From Armatimonadota bacterium (GTDB taxonomy: Bacteria > Armatimonadota > UBA5829), in the NCBI GenBank assembly GCA_026415535.1, contig JAOAGX010000045.1:1-11437 (forward strand): DNA of 11,437 bases, in the 5' to 3' direction. The translations under genes and the position numbers were made by a program. This document shows positions 6,410 through 11,437 of the stretch, piece by piece (the stretch's first letter is position 1; every line of letters begins with the position of its first letter). The notes beneath the pieces were generated by a model that saw only the letters and a program-made list of their open reading frames with translations, searched no databases and was not told the DNA's origin.

Positions 6410-7278
6410 AAGTCAAGCTTACGCTGCGACAGTTCGGCTGTCAAGCGGGTGCAGGACTCGCCGAAGTAGTCCTTGGCAATCTCGAAGCCGACGAACGACA
6501 CTCCCAACCGCGCACAAGCTATGGCAGTCGATCCTATCCCCAAAAACGGGTCGACAACGAGCCGAACCTTGTCGACTCCGTGCAAACGAATGCAGCGAGT
6601 CGGTAGCTCTATCGGAAACGTCGCGGGATGAGGTCGCTCCTTATCGCGACTCTGGATCGTTTCATACGGCATGAACCAAGTATTACCCCTGCAGTGACGG
6701 TCTGTAACTGCGTTGGACCATCGCGTCACGTTGGATTTGTCCTGGTACGGTACTCCGATTGCGAGCCGGTCCAGCGGCACATCCCCCCACTTTGTGAAAT
6801 GAAAGATATACTCGTGGCAGTCGTTCAGGTAGCGAGGACTGTTGATCGGTTTGTAATGGCCAACAACCACATCGCTGATGATGCCCGGGTAGTTTCCAAC
6901 CTCGCTCTTGAGTATTGCGATCGACTTGACCCAGTGAATCACGTTCTGCAATGCAAAGTGGCGGCGCATAACTTCGAGTATCTGAAATGGAACCAACAGG
7001 TCAGTTGGCTTGGACCCGACGTTGAGAAAAAAGGAACCGTCATCCGCCAAGACTCGCTTGATTTCGGTCGCCCATTCGTCAGTCCAAGCAAGATATTCCT
7101 CTCGGGAAAGGGTGTCATCATAACCTCTGTAATCGATCCCAAGGTTGTAGGGAGGCGAAGTAACGACGATAGTAACGCTGCCTCCCTCCAAATGTTCGCG
7201 CATCCCAGCGATGCAGTCTCCAAGGTGGAGAATTAGCTTAGTTCCGGTTTGAGTCTCGAAGACATGTGTCGTCGACAT
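6406..7278 (-). CDS. Beta-class DNA methyltransferase (probably cytosine-N4), orphan
   Basis: This 290-residue SAM-dependent DNA methylase (N-4/N-6 family) has the beta-class motif order. The catalytic motif IV, TSPPYN (40-45), comes first. The target-recognition region lies between, with NYPGIISD (129-136), CRGNTWF (196-202) and RPHPATFP (215-222). The SAM-binding motif I, VDPFLGIGST (242-251), and GFEI (264-267) come last. SPPY is typical of cytosine-N4 enzymes but occurs in some adenine-N6 enzymes; the target site cannot be read from sequence. No restriction endonuclease gene adjoins it, so it looks like an orphan methylase. Its stop overlaps the DAHP synthase start, implying one transcript. 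The ATG at 7278 is the most upstream ATG after an in-frame TGA. A GGGAGG lies too far away (about 18-20 nt) to be a good SD, so initiation is not well explained. Confidence 0.92.
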   Translation of the reverse strand: MSTTHVFETQTGTKLILHLGDCIAGMREHLEGGSVTIVVTSPPYNLGIDYRGYDDTLSREEYLAWTDEWATEIKRVLADDGSFFLNVGSKPTDLLVPFQILEVMRRHFALQNVIHWVKSIAILKSEVGNYPGIISDVVVGHYKPINSPRYLNDCHEYIFHFTKWGDVPLDRLAIGVPYQDKSNVTRWSNAVTDRHCRGNTWFMPYETIQSRDKERPHPATFPIELPTRCIRLHGVDKVRLVVDPFLGIGSTAIACARLGVSFVGFEIAKDYFGESCTRLTAELSQRKLDL

Positions 7279-7392
7279 CAGAGTTGGTGTTCGTCAACCT
7301 CCCTTATCCCATCCTTCGTAAAGAAGGGCTCAATAAAACATGTCACATTGAAGGATAGCAAGCGGCACCTGCAGAACGGAATATGTGCTGCA
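7279..7392. other. Divergent intergenic region between methyltransferase and HAD genes
   Basis: These 114 bp must hold the start signals of both divergent genes. On the minus strand a weak pair can be drawn (TTGCTA and TTTTAT, 17 bp apart, around 7328-7356). On the plus strand no convincing -35/-10 pair was found. A short hairpin (CCTTC, 7313-7317, with GAAGG, 7323-7327) is present. Neither gene has a well-spaced SD. Confidence 0.3.
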
Positions 7393-8175
7393 ATGAAAGT
7401 AAAAGGCGTTTTCTTCGATTTATACGGAACTTTGGTCACGCTTGCAGACGTAAGGGCGGCTTGGTGGGATTGGCTGACCGCACTCCATTCGACACTCGTG
7501 GAACACGGGCTCAGTTTGGATCGCGATGAGTTTGCCGGGCGATGTGACGGGTTCTTCAGTAAGCCGGAGCCGGAACAAATTGATGACGGTTTCACAGTCT
7601 ACGAGCGGAGAATGAGCGCGCACCTTGCTGAATTGGGACTGGTCCTAGAACCACAACACATGAGGCGCGCTGCAATGGCCGCTCTAAACGCCTGGCACGC
7701 TCATGCCCGGCTTGATCCAGAAGCTCGGGACGTATTGGCCGATCTTAGCAAGAACAGAAAACTTGCGCTCATATCCAACTTTGATCAGGCGTCTCACGTA
7801 CATGAGTTTCTTGCAAACGAAGGGCTGACTGCGTTTTTCGACGTGGTGGTGGTTTCGGATGATGTCGGGCTGAAAAAACCCGACCCACGCATATTTCGGC
7901 ACGCGCTCGACCGTGTGGGACTATCGCCGGAAGAAGTAATCCATATCGGCGACATGAAAGACGACGTTCTAGGTGCTCTATCCGCCGGGATCACGCCCAT
8001 CTTGATCAGGCGCGAGTGGGCCGATCCAATCATCCCGGACTTTCACGTCCAACCGAAGGTATCCGTCTACTTCGGTGACGAAGACTCGCTCGATGGTGTG
8101 CGCGTGATACCGGCGCTGTCGGAACTAAAAACCATACTATCAGCCCCCACAGCTACACCTTCAGCACTCTTATAA
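7393..8175 (+). CDS. HAD-superfamily hydrolase, haloacid dehalogenase-like (subfamily IA)
   Basis: The 260-residue protein from the ATG at 7393 is a soluble HAD hydrolase. Motif I is DLYGTL (9-14) with nucleophile D9, motif II is the Ser of ISN (127-129), motif III the Lys of GLKKPDP (159-165), and motif IV HIGDMKDD (184-191). The alpha-helical cap between residues about 15 and 100 marks subfamily I. The residue two after the nucleophile is Tyr (DxYGT), not the general-acid Asp of most HAD phosphatases. This variant is typical of 2-haloacid dehalogenases and some IA phosphatase-like proteins, so the substrate is open. The frame extends upstream to 7249, but that would overlap the methyltransferase gene and add residues before motif I that the family lacks; 7393 puts D9 at the usual place. 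No good SD is visible. The 3' end overlaps the pyruvate kinase 3' end by 23 bp on the opposite strand. Confidence 0.87.
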   Translation: MKVKGVFFDLYGTLVTLADVRAAWWDWLTALHSTLVEHGLSLDRDEFAGRCDGFFSKPEPEQIDDGFTVYERRMSAHLAELGLVLEPQHMRRAAMAALNAWHAHARLDPEARDVLADLSKNRKLALISNFDQASHVHEFLANEGLTAFFDVVVVSDDVGLKKPDPRIFRHALDRVGLSPEEVIHIGDMKDDVLGALSAGITPILIRREWADPIIPDFHVQPKVSVYFGDEDSLDGVRVIPALSELKTILSAPTATPSALL

Positions 8176-9589
8176 GGCTCGTGTTTCCTGGTACGCCAAC
8201 CGGAACGCCGGCTATCATAAGCACGGTGTCGCCTTTTTTCACCAGCTTAGCATCGAGTGAGGCTTCCACTGCGTTTTCGATGAGAGCGTCGGTATCCTTA
8301 GCCATTTCAACGTAAATCGCGTCCACACCCCAAGATAGCGACAGCCGTCGCGCGGTTTCTTCGTTGGAAGCGGCTGCTATTATTCGAGCCTGCGGCCTGT
8401 ATTTGGCAACCAGTCGGGCCGTCGTGCCGCCGAAGGTGCAGGTAATAATAGCGGGCAGGTTCAGATCCGATGCAAGTTTGGTTGCAGCTTCCCCGATGGC
8501 TTCGGTAACATCGTGTGCCGGATAGTCGATTCGGCGGGCGCAGCATGAGCGGTATTCGACGGACTTTTCGATCCTGCGCGCGATCGCGTCCATCATCCTA
8601 ACTGCTTCGACAGGATATGCCCCGATTGCCGTCTCGCCGGAAAGCATTGTGGCATCGGTACCGTCGATTATCGCATTCGCTACATCAGTCACCTCGGCAC
8701 GCGTCGGCCTCGCGTTTGAGATCATCGAGTCTAGCATTTGTGTTGCAGTGATCACGGGCTTGCCGAGGCGGTTGCAGTGCTTGATGATGGTCTTCTGGAT
8801 CACGGGAACCTCGTCTATAGCAAGTTCGATCCCAAGATCACCCCGCGCAACCATCACCGCATCAAAGGCCTCTATTATCTCGACAATGTTCTTGACTGCC
8901 TCGCGCCGCTCGATCTTGGCTACGACCGGCACGCGCTTGCCGACCTCACGCATGACCTTCTTGAGAGGTAGGATATCATCGGCGGACCTAACAAACGACG
9001 CGGCTACCCAATCAACCCCGTGCTCAAGCCCGAATCGCAAATCCTGCAAGTCCTTCTCGGTCACACCGGACGCATCATAGGTCGCACCAGGCAAGGTAAA
9101 CCCTTTATGCGACGAAAGTTCGCCGCCAATGACCACCTTGGTGATAATGTCGGTATCCGTGGCCGATACAACTTTGAACTCCAGTTTGGCATCGTCCACA
9201 TAGATCATCTGTCCGCCCCTTGACCGACCATTAACACGGGCTTTGACTTGTCTTACCAGTTCCGGATAAGGTAGATTGACCTCCTTAGCATTGCCAGGAA
9301 CGTCACGTGTGGTGAAAATAAACTCATTACCCGGTTCGAGCTGAACGGGCGGATTTGCAATCGGCCCGATTCTGATCTTCGGACCGGGCAAGTCCTGCAG
9401 TATGCCAACGTTTCGCCCGAGCGCTTTGCTGATCCGGCGTATGTTGTTGATTTTGACTAGGTGCGCTTCGTGAGTACCGTGAGAGAAATTGAGCCGCGCG
9501 ACATTCATACCGGCTTTGATGAGGCTTTCGATCATCTCGGGCGATTCGGTAGCCGGTCCAATTGTGCAGACGATCTTGGTTCTGCGCAT
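8153..9589 (-). CDS. pyk: Pyruvate kinase
   Basis: This enzyme transfers phosphate from phosphoenolpyruvate to ADP, the last step of glycolysis. The 478 residues are the usual length for the short form, without the extra C-terminal PEP-utiliser domain of Bacillus-type enzymes. An N-terminal TIM barrel starts RRTKIVCTIGPA (2-13), with ARLNFSHG (31-38). The lid B domain covers about 72-168. The barrel resumes with the catalytic AKIERREA (224-231; K225), ARGDLGIEL (248-256), TATQMLDSMI (281-290), and PTRAEVTDVANAI with SGETA (295-321). The C-terminal regulatory domain (about 360-478) contains TCTFGGTTARLVAKYRP (383-399). All expected catalytic positions are present. The ATG at 9589 has AGGGGG about 9 nt upstream. 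The gene is not in an operon with the adjacent genes. Confidence 0.97.
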   Translation of the reverse strand: MRRTKIVCTIGPATESPEMIESLIKAGMNVARLNFSHGTHEAHLVKINNIRRISKALGRNVGILQDLPGPKIRIGPIANPPVQLEPGNEFIFTTRDVPGNAKEVNLPYPELVRQVKARVNGRSRGGQMIYVDDAKLEFKVVSATDTDIITKVVIGGELSSHKGFTLPGATYDASGVTEKDLQDLRFGLEHGVDWVAASFVRSADDILPLKKVMREVGKRVPVVAKIERREAVKNIVEIIEAFDAVMVARGDLGIELAIDEVPVIQKTIIKHCNRLGKPVITATQMLDSMISNARPTRAEVTDVANAIIDGTDATMLSGETAIGAYPVEAVRMMDAIARRIEKSVEYRSCCARRIDYPAHDVTEAIGEAATKLASDLNLPAIITCTFGGTTARLVAKYRPQARIIAAASNEETARRLSLSWGVDAIYVEMAKDTDALIENAVEASLDAKLVKKGDTVLMIAGVPVGVPGNTSLIRVLKV

Positions 9590-9620
9590 GCGCCTGTGCC
9601 CCCTTGAGCATTCGGGCTAC

Positions 9621-9650
9621 ATGGTAGGCCAGAAGACGTTGTTCGGTCAA
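9621..9650 (-). promoter_or_regulatory. pyk: Possible promoter of pyruvate kinase gene
   Basis: Read on the minus strand, TTGACC (9650-9645; 5 of 6) and TACCAT (9626-9621; 4 of 6) are 18 bp apart. Transcription would start about 25 nt before the ATG at 9589, leaving room for the SD. The -10 is weak, so this is a candidate only. Confidence 0.4.
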
Positions 9651-9818
9651 GGATGAAGTGGAAGTATGTAGCCAACTTCAGGACTAAGAGGCGTAAACGA
9701 GAGGCATTACAGACGTGAACCACAAAGCATTCCAAATATGCCCAGCACAACACGTCATTTTGAGCTGAGAAAGGAACCTCTAGCAGATCCTGCCGGTCTC
9801 AAGAAGCGAGAGTCTGGT

Positions 9819-9848
9819 TTGACTTTTGTTGGTACCGGGCTGTAGAAT
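9819..9848 (+). promoter_or_regulatory. Sigma-70-like promoter of PKD-protein gene
   Basis: TTGACT (9819-9824; 5 of 6) and TAGAAT (9843-9848; 5 of 6) are spaced by 18 bp. The start site would be near 9855, so the leader is only about a dozen nt and consists almost entirely of the SD AGAGGG (9856-9861). It may also serve the prenyltransferase gene downstream. Confidence 0.6.
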
Positions 9849-9866
9849 TGAGCGCAGAGGGCTAAA

Positions 9867-10760
9867 ATGCGTTTTTTTGTGCTTATTGTAGCAGCGACAA
9901 TTGTTACGGTAGGAGCTGTTTCGGCGCAAACTGATACGTCGGACAGAGAGGTCTATATATACAGAGGCTCGCCTCTGGCACAGAGTGGCATTTCGGTCAG
10001 TAGCTGGGGAAGTGGAAGGGCCGTTGAGTCTAGTGACTCGACCCGTGTGCTCTCAGGAAGTAGATCTATTAAGATAACGACACAGAGCCTATACGCCGGC
10101 GGTAGAATCGACTTCGCCCAGCCTGTAACGCTGTTTAGCAACGGAATCGACCCGAGCCGTTACATATTATTCGCCTTTTACTTCGAAGACCAGCAGGTAA
10201 TCGACATAGGAGCTCAGAACCCGATTTATTCTTACGAGATCGAACCTTACACCGTTCCTAAGGCGAGCCTGGTAAGATTCGTATTCATTTCGGACGACGG
10301 AAAGTCGTTAGCAGTAGAGCAGCCGACTAATCCCCTTGACCCCGATGACAATTGGTGCAGGATAGCAGTTCCACTTGTCAAGTTCAAGGCCGTTGGCGAG
10401 TTAAGACAATTCAAGCTCAAACGGCTTCTTATTTTTACCGACACAGCGACAACCCTTTATCTTGGTGAGATCAAACTAGTTACCGATACCACACCTATCA
10501 AGGTCGATCCCCTACCCAGCCAGGTCGTAATCGTTTATGACGAGGTGTTGTTCCCCGCCAAGGCTACCGGCGGCGTCTGTTCGTTGAAGTACTCTTGGGA
10601 TTACGACGCTTCGAACGGCATTCAGGAAGAAACTACCGGGCCGGTCGGCCGATATACGTACATTAGGGGAGGAGAGTTCACGGTGACTCTCACCGTAAGC
10701 GACGTCGACGGCATTAAGCAACCGGTGACCGTAACCACGACGGTATCGGTAAACGACTAG
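9867..10760 (+). CDS. Exported protein with beta-sandwich and C-terminal PKD domain
   Basis: This 297-residue protein is not recognised as a named family. Residues 1-20 are a clear signal peptide with probable cleavage at VSA/Q. Residues about 27-207 look like one beta sandwich of the carbohydrate-binding type: GSRSIKITTQ (64-73), GGRIDFAQP, ILFAFYFED (100-108), NWCRIAVPLVKF (162-173), and LYLGEIKLV (197-205) as a final strand. This pattern is common in carbohydrate-binding-like domains of surface proteins. Residues about 220-297 form a PKD-like domain with YSWDYD (242-247) at the usual WDFGDG position, GRYTYIRGGEFTVTLTVSD (261-279) and a final VTVTTTVSV strand. No enzyme motif is seen. The start is supported by AGAGGG 5 nt before the ATG and a good promoter. 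The next gene begins 14 bp after the stop, so both are probably co-transcribed. I infer a secreted or surface binding role. Confidence 0.8.
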   Translation: MRFFVLIVAATIVTVGAVSAQTDTSDREVYIYRGSPLAQSGISVSSWGSGRAVESSDSTRVLSGSRSIKITTQSLYAGGRIDFAQPVTLFSNGIDPSRYILFAFYFEDQQVIDIGAQNPIYSYEIEPYTVPKASLVRFVFISDDGKSLAVEQPTNPLDPDDNWCRIAVPLVKFKAVGELRQFKLKRLLIFTDTATTLYLGEIKLVTDTTPIKVDPLPSQVVIVYDEVLFPAKATGGVCSLKYSWDYDASNGIQEETTGPVGRYTYIRGGEFTVTLTVSDVDGIKQPVTVTTTVSVND

Positions 10761-10774
10761 CATATAAGACTCCG

Positions 10775-11437
10775 GTGATCATCGCTCTCTTTAAATCGTT
10801 AAGGCCGCGACAGTGGACGAAGAACCTGCTGGTCTTCGCAGGTTACATTTTCACAATCAATCAAACCCATCCTCCTGGAACGCCGCTGCGAGTTTTGGCG
10901 GCGTTTGGCTTATTCTGCGCCGTAGCCGGAGCGACCTATATTATTAATGACGCTGCCGACGCAGAACGCGACCGAAAGCATCCTCGCAAACGCAATCGCC
11001 CAATTGCAAGCGGCGCAGTGACGGTAAGGGCGGCGGTAACTTTCGCTGCGTTGCTGTTGGCGACAGCATTGTGGCTATCCTATATACTGGATCTAGGATT
11101 CGGCTTGCTCGTGACAGCCTATCTATTGCTCAGCATTGCTTATTCGACATTTCTGAAGCATGTCGTGATTGTAGACTTAATGGCGATCGCGGCGGGGTTC
11201 GTGATAAGAGCAGCGTCAGGAGCAGTTGTAATTCACGTAATGATTTCGCCCTGGTTGTTGGTTTGCACCACGCTGTTGGCGCTTTTCCTCGGACTAGCCA
11301 AGCGACGAGGCGAACTGGCGAACCTAGATAAAAGTCACGAACATAGGCGGACCCTCGGCCAGTATACCGCGCCGATGCTTGATCAGATGCTTACCATCAG
11401 CGCCGCCGCGTGTTTGATGGGCTACTTCCTATACACC
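10775..11437 (+). CDS. UbiA-family prenyltransferase, probable decaprenyl-phosphate phosphoribosyltransferase, 3' end beyond window
   Basis: The frame is open from a GTG at 10775 to the window edge (221 residues); the family is about 280-300 long. The opening SLRPRQWTKNLLVFAG (8-23) is typical of decaprenylphosphoryl-5-phosphoribose synthases. The first Asp-rich, Mg-binding motif reads NDAADAERDRKHP (58-70), followed by RPIASG (75-80). YSTFLKH (123-129), VDLMAIAAGFVIRAASGA (133-150) and LAKRRGEL (174-181) also fit. Hydrophobic helices lie at about 40-56, 84-104, 108-124, 130-152, 158-175 and 205-220. The enzyme moves phosphoribose from PRPP onto a polyprenyl phosphate in the membrane, giving a precursor of decaprenyl-phosphoarabinose or related sugars. 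GTG is chosen because it directly precedes the conserved N-terminus; no SD is evident. It follows the PKD-protein gene by 14 bp, suggesting coupling. Other UbiA prenyltransferases (quinone, heme O) fit the N-terminus less well. Confidence 0.82.
   Translation, partial: MIIALFKSLRPRQWTKNLLVFAGYIFTINQTHPPGTPLRVLAAFGLFCAVAGATYIINDAADAERDRKHPRKRNRPIASGAVTVRAAVTFAALLLATALWLSYILDLGFGLLVTAYLLLSIAYSTFLKHVVIVDLMAIAAGFVIRAASGAVVIHVMISPWLLVCTTLLALFLGLAKRRGELANLDKSHEHRRTLGQYTAPMLDQMLTISAAACLMGYFLYT

Larger units (their letters stand above)
9590..9866. other. Divergent intergenic region with repeat-like segment
   Basis: This 277-bp gap separates pyruvate kinase from the PKD-protein gene and should hold both promoters, annotated separately. 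The middle (9753-9787, CGTCATTTTGAGC... AACCTCTAGCAGA) resembles the GTCATTCTGAGC/GAAGGATCT-type intergenic repeat that I recall from many environmental genomes. That likeness is from memory, not computed. No RNA gene or significant open frame is evident. Confidence 0.35.

Noticed and set aside
6628..7236. Open frame of 202 codons on the plus strand, antisense to the methyltransferase gene.
   Set aside because: The minus strand encodes all the methyltransferase motifs in order. The plus frame shows nothing recognisable.
7249..7392. Upstream extension of the HAD hydrolase frame to an ATG at 7249.
   Set aside because: It would overlap the divergent methyltransferase gene and put 48 non-conserved residues before motif I, which in this family lies within the first 10-15 residues.
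8649..9080. Open frame of 143 codons on the plus strand, antisense to pyruvate kinase.
   Set aside because: It is a shadow of the pyruvate kinase reading frame, with low-complexity Ser/Thr/Arg content and no SD.
1..11437. Search by eye for tRNA, rRNA, CRISPR arrays, riboswitches, prophage genes and toxin-antitoxin pairs.
   Set aside because: No regular repeats, T-loop sequences, rRNA-like stretches or matching small gene pairs were seen on either strand.

Overview
This is a stretch of a bacterial chromosome with mixed housekeeping and accessory content. It carries eight protein-coding genes (two cut by the window edges), one transposase remnant and several regulatory sites. The organism cannot be named from the sequence alone. 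Three traits fit an uncultured or environmental lineage rather than a model proteobacterium or Bacillus: secreted proteins with Fn3-like and PKD modules, a glycoside hydrolase family 38 (GH38) enzyme, and a UbiA-type decaprenyl-phosphate phosphoribosyltransferase. Armatimonadota is my guess, at low confidence. SD sequences and sigma-70-like promoters are easy to see.

Left part (1-2500). A minus-strand gene for an exported protein with an Fn3-like domain runs off the left edge. Directly behind its start, in the same reading frame and separated only by a TGA, lies a C-terminal remnant of an IS3-type transposase. Next comes a well-bounded single-gene unit: a sigma-70 promoter, a leader with an inverted repeat, an exported MBL-fold hydrolase of the ComEC/Rec2 type with an added C-terminal beta domain, and a strong intrinsic terminator. 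Two related imperfect palindromes sit on either side of this unit.

Middle part (2430-8175). A large cytoplasmic GH38 protein has its own promoter. Its catalytic-nucleophile position appears to be Phe instead of Asp. Convergent to it is a minus-strand pair, an orphan beta-class DNA methyltransferase followed by a type I-beta DAHP synthase, joined by an ATGA stop/start overlap. Divergent from the methyltransferase is a haloacid-dehalogenase-type hydrolase (DxYGT motif I).

Right part (8153-11437). Pyruvate kinase (minus) overlaps the HAD gene tail to tail. A 277-bp divergent intergenic region then leads to an exported protein with a PKD domain. The UbiA-family membrane prenyltransferase gene follows 14 bp later and is cut by the right edge.

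No CRISPR array, tRNA, rRNA, complete insertion sequence or obvious multi-gene defence system is visible. The most unusual points are the GH38 active-site substitution, the methyltransferase/DAHP-synthase coupling, the palindrome-flanked MBL gene, and a probable decaprenyl-phosphoribose enzyme coupled to a secreted PKD protein.
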